Source: Methanoregula sp.
Lineage (GTDB): Archaea > Halobacteriota > Methanomicrobia > Methanomicrobiales > Methanospirillaceae
Length of the DNA stretch: 64,000 bases
Direction: 5' to 3'
Assembly (NCBI RefSeq): GCF_028679125.1
Contig: NZ_JAJRCG010000006.1
Location: 62,001-126,000, forward strand
The position numbers were made by a program, and so were the translations under genes. Shown here one piece after another: positions 44,478-53,333 of the stretch (the first letter of the stretch is position 1; each line of letters starts with the position of its first letter). The notes beneath the pieces are model-generated. The model had not been told where the DNA came from and did not search any database. It saw nothing but the letters and a program-made list of their open reading frames with translations.

Positions 44478-44637
44478 TCAAGATCTCCCCGATTGCTGTA
44501 TATTTTACTCACAATCCGTATTAGTGTTATCTTACAGCGTCGGAAAATACGGATACACACGGGGGAACATGATGTCCTGCGACAGAGAGGGTGCCATTCT
44601 GGTAAAGATTCATGTATGGACACGCGAAAAACTGGTT

Positions 44638-45366
44638 ATGCAATTTCGGTATATTCTGGCCACACTTGCTCTCCTCATCCTTGCCAGCTGCACCGTGGCA
44701 CCGGTCATGGCAGGTACGGAGAACATCACGGACAATGCAACATCCTACTTCAACATTGCACAAATCGCGATCAGCACCGGCGATTATGCGAAGGCAGTCC
44801 AGTACTTCGACATGGCCCTTGCCGACAACACAACCATGATCAGCAAGAGCGACACGCTCATGTACGTTTACAAGGACAAGACAGCCGCCCTCACCGATCT
44901 CGGCAGGTACGAGGAGGCGCTTGCAACCGCCAATACGGGCCTTGCCAAGTACCCCAACAGCTCCGGGTTATGGAACAACAAGGGGTATGCCCTGTTCAAG
45001 GCAGGAAAATACAACGAGGCGGTTGATGCCTACAACCGTGCGGTTACCCTTGAGAAAGACTATGTGAAAGGCTGGATCAACAAGGGCATGGCCCTGAACG
45101 CAGCCGGGCGGTACGATGAGGCCATCACTGCGTTCAACACGGCACTCACCCTTGACCCTGAGAACAGCGATGCCACCACCGGACTTGCCGCAGCACAGAA
45201 AGGTGCCGCATCAGCCATACCCGTCACGACCATTATCCTTGTTGTCGTGGTGATCGTTGCAGCAGGGATCGCAGTCTGGTACGTGAAATTCCGCAAGCCC
45301 GCAACAAACGAGAAAGAACCGATGGATAAGAAGGCCACCAAGGAAAAGAGCAAGAATAAAAAATAA
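44638..45366 (+). CDS. Secreted/membrane-anchored TPR protein
   Basis: A 242-aa protein with an N-terminal signal segment (FRYILATLALLILASC with a lipobox-like LASC, then APVMAG), four to five TPR repeats (for example YAKAVQYFDMALADN, YNEAVDAYNRAVTLE, YDEAITAFNTALTLDP) and a C-terminal membrane anchor (VTTIILVVVVIVAAGIAVW) followed by a lysine-rich tail. The repeats would face outside the cell and mediate protein contacts. The start is uncertain: ATG 44569 with GGGGG nearby would add 23 residues. No enzymatic role is visible. Confidence 0.8.
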   Translation: MQFRYILATLALLILASCTVAPVMAGTENITDNATSYFNIAQIAISTGDYAKAVQYFDMALADNTTMISKSDTLMYVYKDKTAALTDLGRYEEALATANTGLAKYPNSSGLWNNKGYALFKAGKYNEAVDAYNRAVTLEKDYVKGWINKGMALNAAGRYDEAITAFNTALTLDPENSDATTGLAAAQKGAASAIPVTTIILVVVVIVAAGIAVWYVKFRKPATNEKEPMDKKATKEKSKNKK

Positions 45367-45392
45367 TTTTTCCTGAAATTTTTTGTTTTTTT
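45367..45392 (+). terminator. Triple oligo-T terminator
   Basis: Three T runs (45367-45371, 45379-45384 and 45386-45392) directly follow the TPR gene stop, a typical archaeal termination region. It lies between this gene and the converging thioesterase gene. Confidence 0.65.
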
Positions 45393-45416
45393 GAGTTATC
45401 CGTGTATGATTCCGGG

Positions 45417-45836
45417 TTATGGTTCCCGGGTTACCACAAACGCTGCGGATGTCCGCGAGAGCAGCGATCTTCCCTCGCCGTTCTCTGTCAACACTTCGCC
45501 TTCGCAGAAGGCCACCCGCCGCCCTTTCCTGATTATGCGCCCCTCGGCAAAGACCGTCCCCTCGCGGACACCTTTGATGAAACTGGTGGACTCCGAGATG
45601 GTGGCAATACCCTCGCCATCAGAAAGCCGGGTGTAGATCGCAAGCGCCATTGCCTCATCGGCAAGTGCAACGAGCATCCCCCCCTGGAGCCATCCCACGC
45701 CGTTATGCATGTCCGGGCGCACCTGCATCTTCAGGACTGCCCTGCCATCATCAGCGCTCACGACATCGATACCCATCTGGCAGAAAAAAGGATTGGCCGA
45801 TCTCCCGTCTTTTTGTATCCGTTCACGGTAATTCAT
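45417..45836 (-). CDS. PaaI-family hotdog thioesterase
   Basis: A 139-aa hotdog-fold protein with the PaaI-like core HNGVGWLQGGMLVALADEA and a later SFIKGVREGTVFAEGRIIRKGRR. The family hydrolyses acyl- or aryl-CoA thioesters; the substrate here is unknown. The start ATG 45836 is preferred since GGTGA lies 5 nt upstream; the ATG at 45848 would add four residues. It is a single gene, converging with the TPR gene. Confidence 0.88.
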   Translation of the reverse strand: MNYRERIQKDGRSANPFFCQMGIDVVSADDGRAVLKMQVRPDMHNGVGWLQGGMLVALADEAMALAIYTRLSDGEGIATISESTSFIKGVREGTVFAEGRIIRKGRRVAFCEGEVLTENGEGRSLLSRTSAAFVVTREP

Positions 45837-45974
45837 GTGTCTCACCATGAGGTTTTTCCGGAGGGGGGATTAAGATTGCCCCTTTTACCATTGCCAGTGG
45901 TCCCCGCGACCCTCCCCACGCTCCTTCATGACGTTACCCATCCTTAATAAGCCAAAACGTGCGACCTCTCATGC

Positions 45975-46205
45975 ATGCAGGATACGGAGACAAAAGAGAT
46001 GCTCGCCGACCTTGTCTGGCTGAATGCGGTGATTGCAACGGAACTGATCCAGATTACCGAGAACACCTCGGCAATCCTGCGGAAATCCGCCCCGCCGGCC
46101 AGCTGCCTGGTGGAACATGTGGCCCTGCGCGAAACTGCGCTCGCCATGGCAGAGAAATACAGGAAAGGCACCATGCTTGCCCAGCACCTCGGGAAGCACC
46201 AGTAA
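45975..46205 (+). CDS. Hypothetical small protein, 76 aa
   Basis: A mostly helical small protein (MQDTETKEMLADLVWLN, then ATELIQITENTSAILRK), not assigned to a family. TTAATAAG about 28 nt upstream of ATG acts as a TATA box for a leaderless transcript, which supports it as a true gene despite its size. It precedes a glycosyltransferase gene by 122 nt. Its amphipathic helices suggest a helical bundle or a regulator, but nothing more can be said. Confidence 0.6.
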   Translation: MQDTETKEMLADLVWLNAVIATELIQITENTSAILRKSAPPASCLVEHVALRETALAMAEKYRKGTMLAQHLGKHQ

Positions 46206-46327
46206 CGTTATTGGCAATCTTTCCCAATCATTATGCAGATAACCCGCCGGCACCCGTGCTGCCCTGCGCATGACGACCTGCAGGGGCCGGCATATACACC
46301 ATCAGGATACTCACCGCACCGAATACC

Positions 46328-47035
46328 ATGACAACCGCCCCGGAACTTCCCTACAGCCTCGTGATCCCTGCCTATAACGAGGAGTCCCGGATCACCCCGC
46401 TCCTTGAGGGTATCGGCCGGTTTGACGGGGAACTCATCGTTGTCTGCGATGGGACTGACAGGACAGCCGAAGTGGTTGAGTCCATCGCTGCCCGGCGCCC
46501 GGATCTCATCATCCGCTGCCTCCGTTTCGATCACCGGCTCGGGAAAGGCGGGGGGGTCATTGCGGGTCTTCGTGCGGCACGGGCACCGCTGGTCGGGTAC
46601 TTCGATGCCGATGGCTCAACGGGCATCGGCGAGATGCTCCGCCTTTTCTCCGCGGTCTCGTCCGCTGACGGGGCGATCGGATCGCGCTGGGTGCCCGGGT
46701 CAACACTCACGATACGGCAGGGATGGATGCGCCGGATGGAAAGCCGGATGTTCAACCTGATCATGAAGATCCTGTACGGGCTCCCCTACCACGACACCCA
46801 GTGCGGGGCCAAGGTCTTCCGGAAGACCGCTGTCGATGCCGTCCTGCCGGGCATGGTGTCGCGGGGCTTTGAATTCGATGTCGAACTTCTCTGGCGCCTC
46901 CGCTCCGCCGGGTTCACGGTAACCGAGGTTCCCATCGAGTGGCAGAACAAGGGGGACTCAAGGGTGAAGAAGCGGGACATGATCGGGATGCTCTCGGGAC
47001 TGGTGAGCATCCGGTTCCGGCGGGGCCGTGCATGA
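46328..47035 (+). CDS. Family 2 glycosyltransferase (dolichyl-phosphate sugar synthase-like)
   Basis: A 235-aa GT-A fold glycosyltransferase. PAYNEESRI at the N-terminus binds the nucleotide sugar, DADGS is the metal-binding DxD, and YHDTQCGAKVF with RGFEFDVELLWRL matches dolichyl-phosphate glucose/mannose synthase relatives. It lacks membrane segments. The product is probably a lipid-linked sugar used for surface glycans. Its stop overlaps the start of the next TPR gene (ATGA). Confidence 0.9.
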   Translation: MTTAPELPYSLVIPAYNEESRITPLLEGIGRFDGELIVVCDGTDRTAEVVESIAARRPDLIIRCLRFDHRLGKGGGVIAGLRAARAPLVGYFDADGSTGIGEMLRLFSAVSSADGAIGSRWVPGSTLTIRQGWMRRMESRMFNLIMKILYGLPYHDTQCGAKVFRKTAVDAVLPGMVSRGFEFDVELLWRLRSAGFTVTEVPIEWQNKGDSRVKKRDMIGMLSGLVSIRFRRGRA

Positions 47036-48849
47036 TCCCGATGACCGCGGAGGAGCAGAAGAAGGAGGCATTCCGGCTCTTCGAGGACGGGCGGTACCAG
47101 GAATCGCTGCTGGTCTGCAACCAGCTGCTGGAGGCCGGCCGCGACCCGGCGCTCGAAGTCCTGGCGGCAACCAATCTCTATTATACCGGCCGGCACGAGG
47201 ACGCGGAAGTCTTCTTCCGCGATCTTGCCGTCCGTATGCCGGACTCTTCCTATGTCCACAGTTACCTGGCGAAGGTACTGGAAGCCCGGGGAGATGAGCG
47301 GGCGATCGCGGAGTTCGCCATGGCCGTCCACCTTGACCCGACGAACCAGGACGCTGTGCGGGGCTATGCCGAATATCTCCTTGCCCGTAAGGATTACCGG
47401 GGGGCGCTGCCGCTGCTCCGGCGCCTTGCCCGGCTTGCAGCAAAGCCTGACGATGTCAGGGACCTGATGCGGGCGCTCATCGGGATCGGGGCCGCGGACG
47501 AGGCGCTTGCCGCTCACAGCCGGTATTCGGGCGGGACGGGTATATCGCAGGAGTATATCGATGCCCTGCTCATGACCGGGCAGTACCCGTCCGCCGCAAG
47601 CGCAGCACTCTCTCTCTGGCACGAGACAAAGGATCCGGCAGTCCTCCGTAAACACCTTGCAGCACTCTCCGGGTATGACCTGCCGGGATCGCTGGAGGCC
47701 TACGCCTCCCGGGTAAACGACTGCCCGGACGGTGCAATCCTCTTTGATTACGTCCGCATCCTGCAATCCAGCGGCAGGACCGGGGAGGCGCTGGAAGTGG
47801 CAGGAAAACTCCTTGCACGCTGTCCCGGCAATCCCCGCTACCGTCTCATGGAATGCGACCTCCTTGCCGCCCGGGGGGACCCGGCCGGGGCACTGGCACG
47901 CTGCGAGAGGCTGGTGCAGGACGAACTTGCCACGAAGAACGACATGGAAACGCTCGGCCTTGCCATCGGCAGGTACCGGCAGGGTATCTCCAGGAACCTG
48001 CCTGCGGGAGAGGCGGAGCGCCGGTTCCTCGCGCTCGTCTCCGGTGACCTGAATGTTGTCAGCCTGCTGGAGACCGCACGGTTTTACGAGGACTCCGGCA
48101 ACCTGGCCGAGGCGCGGTCCTGGTATTACCGGGCGTACCGGGCAGACTTCCTTGCCGGCGGGCCGGACTATGCCCTCTTCCTGACAAAGACCGGGGAAGA
48201 CCGCGAGTGCGAGAAGGTGATGCTCTATATCCTTGCCAATGTGCGCAAAGGGGCAGACCTTGTGCGGGTGGCATCCATCATCGTGCAGGAGGACAGCCGG
48301 ATGCGCACGATGAAGCGCCTGACCACCCAGCTGATAAAAAAACTGGAGGAGCGGAGGGATTCCTTAAGTACGGAAGGGCTCGAACTGCTGGCCATTGCTT
48401 TTTTCCTTGGGGCGTCCCATGCTCTGGAAGAGAACGATTACGCGGGCTGCAAGTACTTCTGCCTCTCGGGAATTGACGTGATACCGGCCCACACGCAGGC
48501 GATCCGGGCCGAAGATTTCCTCGCCATCCTGCAAAACTGCAAGGAGCAGTCCCTTGCCGATCGCCCGGTCATGCACGACCGGCCGGCACCGGAACGCCAC
48601 GGTGCCGAATCCCCGGCACAGGCGATCATCGACCAGATGGGGCTTGACGGGCAGGAGGAGAAGATCGTCTCGTTCCTCCGGTCGCACCGGACAGCAAGCG
48701 AGATGGAGCTGCGCAAGCTGCTCGGGACCCGGAGGGTAACCGGGATCGTAAACCGGCTCGTGCAGAAGGCGGCATCGCAGGGCATCGCCCTGATCGGGAA
48801 GAAAGGCATGGGTGAAGACGGAGAGGTCTATGAATATACCGGATCCTGA
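47032..48849 (+). CDS. TPR protein with C-terminal winged-helix-like domain
   Basis: A 605-aa helical repeat protein. TPR-like units cover about residues 1-530 (for instance FEDGRYQESLLVCNQLLEAG). After a charged linker, the C-terminal 70 residues (EEKIVSFLRSHRTASEMELRKLL and GIVNRLVQKAASQGIALIGKKG) resemble a winged helix with a beta wing ending VYEYTGS. Start ATG 47032 overlaps the glycosyltransferase stop. It overlaps the next gene, a BrxD-like ATPase, by 20 nt. The pair looks like a functional unit: a large scaffold that may recognise nucleic acid plus an ATPase. No named family is certain. Confidence 0.8.
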   Translation: MIPMTAEEQKKEAFRLFEDGRYQESLLVCNQLLEAGRDPALEVLAATNLYYTGRHEDAEVFFRDLAVRMPDSSYVHSYLAKVLEARGDERAIAEFAMAVHLDPTNQDAVRGYAEYLLARKDYRGALPLLRRLARLAAKPDDVRDLMRALIGIGAADEALAAHSRYSGGTGISQEYIDALLMTGQYPSAASAALSLWHETKDPAVLRKHLAALSGYDLPGSLEAYASRVNDCPDGAILFDYVRILQSSGRTGEALEVAGKLLARCPGNPRYRLMECDLLAARGDPAGALARCERLVQDELATKNDMETLGLAIGRYRQGISRNLPAGEAERRFLALVSGDLNVVSLLETARFYEDSGNLAEARSWYYRAYRADFLAGGPDYALFLTKTGEDRECEKVMLYILANVRKGADLVRVASIIVQEDSRMRTMKRLTTQLIKKLEERRDSLSTEGLELLAIAFFLGASHALEENDYAGCKYFCLSGIDVIPAHTQAIRAEDFLAILQNCKEQSLADRPVMHDRPAPERHGAESPAQAIIDQMGLDGQEEKIVSFLRSHRTASEMELRKLLGTRRVTGIVNRLVQKAASQGIALIGKKGMGEDGEVYEYTGS

Positions 48850-50140
48850 ACGGATGGCAACGAACCGGCTTCTGAGCATCAGCATCATCAACGCGCTCCG
48901 GAGAGGGACGGTTCCCGCCGGCGGGCTCGAACGGATCGCGGTCGGGCTTGACGTGGAAGAGAGCGTGATTGCAAAGCAGCTGGACTACGTGGCGCAGGGG
49001 GGGGCCGATCTCAAGTTCATCCGGGGGGAGTACGGGTGCGGCAAGACCTTCCTGGTTGCCCGGGCCCTCGAGATCGCGCGGAGCAAGGGATTCGTGACCG
49101 CCCATGTTGTCATCTCGCCACAAACGCCCCTGCATAAGCTCAAGGGCATCTACCAGCAGGTCTGTGCCAGCCTGAGGACGAGCGGGGAGGAACACGCCAT
49201 GAAGGCGATCATGGATACCTGGCTGTTCGGTATCGAGGAACGCCTGCTCTCGGTCAGCGGTGACGATGCCAGCGTACGGGATGATGCGGCGCTCGAAGCC
49301 GCTACCGAGAAGGAGATCGAGGCGGCCCTCTCCGGGATATCCGAGATGAACTCGGCACTTGCCGCCACCCTGCGGACCTATTACCGGGCGAACAATGCCG
49401 GTGATTTTGCCATTGCACAGGCTGCCCTCGGATGGATCTCTGCCGAGCCCAACATAGGCCGGGATCTCAAGCAGAAGGCGGGAATCCGGGGGGACATCGA
49501 TGATTCCATTGCATTCATCTTCCTCCGGGGCCTGGTCTCGATCATCCACGCGGCGGGGTACAGCGGCCTTGCGATCGCGATCGACGAGATGGAGACAACG
49601 CAGGGGCTCCAGCGGAACCAGCGGGAGAAGGGGTACCAGACACTCGTCCAGATCATCGATGCGGTGGACAGCGGCGGGATGCCCCGCTGTTACTTCCTCT
49701 TCACGGGAACGCCCGCTCTCTTCGAGGGCTCACGCGGGATCCGCTCCCTGCCCCCGCTCTATGACCGGATCAGCGTTGTGCAGGACGATGCGTTCCGGAA
49801 CCCCCGCCAGCCGCAGATCATCCTCCCGAAGTTCGATACCGCAAAGCTCGAGCTTGTTGCCCTCAAGGTCGTGGATGTCTATGCCGGGGCTTACGGCGAG
49901 CCGGACCGGGAGCGGATCTCCCACCGGTTTATCCGGGCAATGATAAGGAAGATCACCACCCGCTTTGGCGGCCGGGTGGATATCATCCCGCGGATCTTCT
50001 TAAAAGAGTTCGTGGACATTCTCGATAAGTGCGAGCTGTACGAGGACTACAATCCGCACGATGCCTATGACTTTGACGCGGAGCACCTCAAAGGCGAACT
50101 CAAAAAAGAGGAAGAGGCCGTCATGGTGGTCACGTTCTGA
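48830..50140 (+). CDS. BrxC/BrxD-type ATP-binding protein (DUF2791-like)
   Basis: A 436-aa AAA-like ATPase. Residues about 1-45 form a small helical part (MATNRLLSISIINALRRGTVP), Walker A is GEYGCGKTF near 66, Walker B is AIAIDEMET near 252, and a sensor-like FLFTGTPALFEG lies near 290. This is the layout of ATPases annotated as BREX system ATP-binding domain proteins (BrxD). Other BREX genes (methyltransferase, PglZ phosphatase, Lon-like, helicase) are absent. GGAGAGG immediately precedes ATG 48830. It overlaps the TPR gene by 20 nt, so they are coupled. Confidence 0.8.
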   Translation: MNIPDPERMATNRLLSISIINALRRGTVPAGGLERIAVGLDVEESVIAKQLDYVAQGGADLKFIRGEYGCGKTFLVARALEIARSKGFVTAHVVISPQTPLHKLKGIYQQVCASLRTSGEEHAMKAIMDTWLFGIEERLLSVSGDDASVRDDAALEAATEKEIEAALSGISEMNSALAATLRTYYRANNAGDFAIAQAALGWISAEPNIGRDLKQKAGIRGDIDDSIAFIFLRGLVSIIHAAGYSGLAIAIDEMETTQGLQRNQREKGYQTLVQIIDAVDSGGMPRCYFLFTGTPALFEGSRGIRSLPPLYDRISVVQDDAFRNPRQPQIILPKFDTAKLELVALKVVDVYAGAYGEPDRERISHRFIRAMIRKITTRFGGRVDIIPRIFLKEFVDILDKCELYEDYNPHDAYDFDAEHLKGELKKEEEAVMVVTF

Positions 50141-50154
50141 CCGGCCTTTCAGGT

Positions 50155-50736
50155 ATGTCACTCTTTTACGTTATGGAAACCAACAACTCCGGCATGTGCA
50201 TGAGACTGGCATGTCTGCTGGTAGCGGGAGCCCTGCTGCTCGTTGCCATGCCGGCATCCGCTGCCTCTCCCGATCCCGCCCTCACGATCAATGCCTCGCC
50301 GTCCACGGCACATATCGGGGATACGATCCTGTTGGACGGCACGGTCACCGGAATCAATACCATTGCCGTGTTCCTCTTCGTTACCGGTGATGGCCTTGAC
50401 AAACGGGGCGTTGCGCTCGACAATCTCAATATCCCTGCCGGCCGGGGCATGTTCACCACGGCCCCGGTCAGGATCGCTGACGGCAGCTGGACCTATACCT
50501 GGGATACCTCCATCATTGTCGGGACGCTCAGGCCCGGCAACTATACGGTATATGTCGTGGGTTCACCGGTTGACCGCCAGAGGTTCATGGAGACAGAATA
50601 CGCAACTGCCGAGATCACGTTCCTGCCCTCTGAGCGACCGGTTGCAGAGACGCCGCTCGATCCGGTCCTTTCGGTTGTTGCACTGGTCATTGTTGCCGGT
50701 GTCGGCCTGTGCCAGTTTTCATCACGGCGCCGCTGA
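50155..50736 (+). CDS. Exported protein with C-terminal membrane anchor
   Basis: Up to 193 aa. A signal peptide (MRLACLLVAGALLLVAMPASA) is followed by a beta-rich domain with TINASPSTAHIGDTILLDGTV, resembling extracellular immunoglobulin-like or S-layer-associated domains of methanogens, and a membrane segment (LSVVALVIVAGVGLCQF) with a basic tail. The exact start is unclear: ATG codons at 50155, 50173, 50194 and 50200 are all possible and none has a good ribosome binding site; 50200 gives the most classical signal peptide. It follows the BrxD-like gene by 14 nt, perhaps by chance. Confidence 0.72.
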   Translation: MSLFYVMETNNSGMCMRLACLLVAGALLLVAMPASAASPDPALTINASPSTAHIGDTILLDGTVTGINTIAVFLFVTGDGLDKRGVALDNLNIPAGRGMFTTAPVRIADGSWTYTWDTSIIVGTLRPGNYTVYVVGSPVDRQRFMETEYATAEITFLPSERPVAETPLDPVLSVVALVIVAGVGLCQFSSRRR

Positions 50737-50756
50737 CTGCTGCAGAAGAGAATCCA

Positions 50757-50763
50757 TTTTTTT
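50757..50763 (+). terminator. Oligo-T terminator
   Basis: A run of seven T residues lies about 20 nt after the stop of the exported protein gene, before the fold-back element. Confidence 0.5.
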
Positions 50764-51306
50764 AAAAGAATGTGCCCGGTGACCGGGATCTTCGCATTAC
50801 CTGCGGGACTGCACGATCAGGGCCGGACAATGCAGGGGGGTCGGACACTTTATTTCAAATCCGTGAATGCCCGGGGACCTGAGGGAATGGTCGTCGTAAT
50901 TTTTCCGATCTTTGGTGTCCTGTGAGCCGGCATGCATACAAAAAAAGTGGTCCGACCCCCCCCCAACCCCTCCGCATTTTTTCCTGAAAAAAGGTGTTTT
51001 TTACGCCGTGGATTACGTCCGACAGGATACATTGTCGGGGGAGGGGGTCGGAGGAGGAAATAGTGTCATGACGGCGTGACCATGGTGAGTGATCAGTACG
51101 GATTATACCATGCACGTAGGCACGTATTGTCCGGATTATTATGCCTGGAGATACCCGGTAAACATTGAAACTGAAGGACGGATCAAAGGTCCATGAGATT
51201 GTCAAAACTTCCGAAGGGATGATCGGGATCGATTAATCCCTCACGTTTTGAAAAGTTAAAAAATAGAATTTGACACCATGCACATTAGATTGTGCATTAT
51301 AAAAAA
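50764..51306. other. Gene-poor region of about 540 bases
   Basis: Apart from the fold-back element (50835-50964) and a further G-tract copy GGGGGTCGGA at 51043-51052, I see no gene. Open frames here lack start signals. The tail from about 51200 is AT-rich and lies downstream of the hisD stop. Confidence 0.5.
50835..50964. repeat. Fold-back element B bounded by G6/C9 tracts
   Basis: Left arm 50835-50854 (GGGGGGTCGGACACTTTATT) pairs with right arm 50941-50961; the first 11 bp are perfect and the rest matches with one bulged base. About 86 nt lie between. Like element A at 25863-26035 it starts with a G tract plus TCGG and ends with a C tract followed by AACCC. The arrangement suggests one family of structured, non-coding elements. 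Confidence 0.6.
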
Positions 51307-52551
51307 TCAGAGAGACCTTCTGACCTTCACCGACTGCGCATGGGCATGCAGGCCCTCGGCAGTGGCGATCGTCTCCACGATATCGCCAATGGACTCAAGG
51401 CCGTCGCGGTTGATCATCTCTACTGATGCCGTCTTGCAGAAGTGCGCCACGTCAAGGCCCGAGTACATCTTCGAGTACCCTGCCGTGGGCAGGACGTGGT
51501 TGGTGCCTACCGCATAATCCCCGCAGGCAACCGCTGAATATTTTCCCACAAAGATTGCCCCTGCGTTCCTGACCTTCGTGACCACGGTGAGCGGGTCGGC
51601 AACCTGGATCGACAGGTGCTCGGGTGCAACGACATCGGATGCCGCAATCGCCGCGTCCATATCCTTTACCACGACATACCCGGAGTTCTTCAGCGCCTCG
51701 AGAATGATCTCCTTTCTCGGGGCAACTGCTACCATCTGCTCAATCTCCTTACCTACCCTGGCCGGGAGAGCGGGATCGGTGGTGATCAGGATACAGGCAG
51801 CGTTCGGGTCGTGCTCGGCCTGTGCCAGAATGTCAGCGGCAACGACCTTCGGGTGGGCTGTGCTGTCAGCGATGATCCCGATCTCGCTCGGGCCTGCCGG
51901 GAAATCGATCTCAACCTGCTCGCGGAGCATCATCTTCGCGAGTGTCACGTAGACATTGCCCGGGCCTACGATCTTCTGCACCGGACGAATACTCTCCGTG
52001 CCCAGCGCCATTGCGGCAACTGCCTGGGCACCACCGGCGCTGTAGATCTCCGTGACTCCTGCAATATCGAGCGCGACAAGGGTCAGGGGCTTGATCGGCG
52101 GCGGGGAGCATGCACAGATCTCCTTTACACCCGCAACCTTTGCCGGCACCGCACACATCAGGGCAGACGACGGGTAGGCCGCCCTTCCCCCGGGCACGTA
52201 GATACCCACGCGGTTCAATGCCGTGGTCTTCATCCCGAGCACAACACCGGGTTCCATCTCCTCGAACCAGAGATCGCGGGGGCGCTGGCGTTCATGGAAG
52301 CGTTCGATACGGGCATGGGCTTCAATTAAGGCCTCCACGACCTGCGCATCGACATCATCATACGCAGCTTCGCGCTCTTCATCGGTGACAGCGACATGCT
52401 CAAGCGTGCAGTACTTCTTTGCAAGATCACGAAGCGCATCGTCTCCCTCGTTCTTCACCCTCCCGATGATCCCGGTCACGGTGCCGCGTGCATCCTCGAG
52501 GCTGGTCTTCCGTGCCGCGAGCCACGCATCGATCCCGACTGCCTTCCACAT
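51307..52551 (-). CDS. hisD: Histidinol dehydrogenase
   Basis: A 414-aa zinc enzyme that oxidises histidinol to histidine with two NAD+. Family landmarks are GIYVPGGRAAYPSS, the GPGNVYV loop, DFPAGPSEIG, the zinc-binding AEHDPNA and APEHLSI. ATG 52551 is chosen by the normal protein start; the open frame upstream to 53028 is antisense to the YqhA-like gene and not protein-like. A TATA-like element about 28 nt upstream suggests a leaderless mRNA. It stands alone, far from other his genes except hisC at 39763. Confidence 0.95.
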   Translation of the reverse strand: MWKAVGIDAWLAARKTSLEDARGTVTGIIGRVKNEGDDALRDLAKKYCTLEHVAVTDEEREAAYDDVDAQVVEALIEAHARIERFHERQRPRDLWFEEMEPGVVLGMKTTALNRVGIYVPGGRAAYPSSALMCAVPAKVAGVKEICACSPPPIKPLTLVALDIAGVTEIYSAGGAQAVAAMALGTESIRPVQKIVGPGNVYVTLAKMMLREQVEIDFPAGPSEIGIIADSTAHPKVVAADILAQAEHDPNAACILITTDPALPARVGKEIEQMVAVAPRKEIILEALKNSGYVVVKDMDAAIAASDVVAPEHLSIQVADPLTVVTKVRNAGAIFVGKYSAVACGDYAVGTNHVLPTAGYSKMYSGLDVAHFCKTASVEMINRDGLESIGDIVETIATAEGLHAHAQSVKVRRSL

Positions 52552-52677
52552 AGTGCGAATATCTTCGGCTGGAAAGATTGTTAAGGTTTCTACACCCCGT
52601 ATTTTCGTCTGGCCCACACAAATGAATCCACCTGCGGGCTCCCGGTTTTTTATCTCCGGATGCGTACATGAGAAGTG

Positions 52678-53223
52678 ATGGAACCAGACAAGTGTGAAAA
52701 ACTGAAAAGTACCGAAGAACAGTCGCTCTTTGAGCGGGTCTTTGAATCGGCGCTCTGGAGCTCGCGCCTCATCGTCATTCTCGCGGTCATCTTTGGCATC
52801 TTCAGCGTTTTCCTCCTCTTCATTGCCGGATCTGCCGAGATCCTCGGGAGTTTTCGCGAAGCCGTTGTGCTCTCCTCGATGGAAGTCGATTATACGACCC
52901 TCCTCTCCGGGATCATCGGCGGGGTTGACCTGTACCTCATCGGCATGGTGCTCCTCATCTTCAGTTTCGGCATCTACGAACTCGCAATCTCCAAGATCGA
53001 TGTTGCCCGGTGCTCCGAATCGTACCACTCCCTTCTTGAGATCGAGAATCTCGATGATCTCAAGAACAAGATCATCAAGGTCATCATCATGGTGCTGATC
53101 GTCAGTTTCTTCCAGCGCGTCCTGTCCATGAAGTTCACGTCATCCACGGACATGCTCTTCATGGCCGCATCCATAGGGGTCATCTGCATCGGGGTGTTCT
53201 TCCTCCAGAAACACAAGGTATGA
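52678..53223 (+). CDS. YqhA/UPF0114-family membrane protein
   Basis: A 181-aa membrane protein with four hydrophobic segments. It begins with a charged tail (KCEKLKSTEEQSLFERVFES) and contains a GGVDLYLIGMVLLIFSFGIYELAISKI stretch typical of UPF0114 proteins, whose function is unknown. ATG 52678 is used; a TATA-like TTTTTATC about 27 nt upstream supports a leaderless start. It is divergent from hisD. Confidence 0.85.
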   Translation: MEPDKCEKLKSTEEQSLFERVFESALWSSRLIVILAVIFGIFSVFLLFIAGSAEILGSFREAVVLSSMEVDYTTLLSGIIGGVDLYLIGMVLLIFSFGIYELAISKIDVARCSESYHSLLEIENLDDLKNKIIKVIIMVLIVSFFQRVLSMKFTSSTDMLFMAASIGVICIGVFFLQKHKV

Positions 53224-53333
53224 TGCCGGACATCAGGTCAACCCCTTTTTATCTTTATTGTATCATTCCCGCCGGATCCTGCCATAAGGGCTATTGCCAA
53301 CCAGAGCGCACATGAGAAGAGGAACGTGGGATC

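Noticed and set aside
44569-44637. Longer start for the exported TPR protein
   Set aside because: ATG 44569 has a G-rich sequence only 3-4 nt away and gives an unusually long polar N-region before the signal segment; kept as an alternative.
41952-45026. Very long open frame (over 1000 codons) on the plus strand
   Set aside because: It is antisense to pyrG and guaA(b), whose products are certain; it arises from GC-rich codon bias and has no protein-like pattern.
48830-50140. Complete BREX system
   Set aside because: Only a BrxD-like ATPase occurs; the methyltransferase, PglZ-like phosphatase, Lon-like protease and helicase genes are missing.
50855-51205. Minus-strand open frame across fold-back element B
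   Set aside because: It spans the inverted repeat, with no start signals and no protein-like pattern.
52552-53028. N-terminal extension of hisD
   Set aside because: Upstream frame is antisense to the YqhA-like gene; the family start is ATG 52551.
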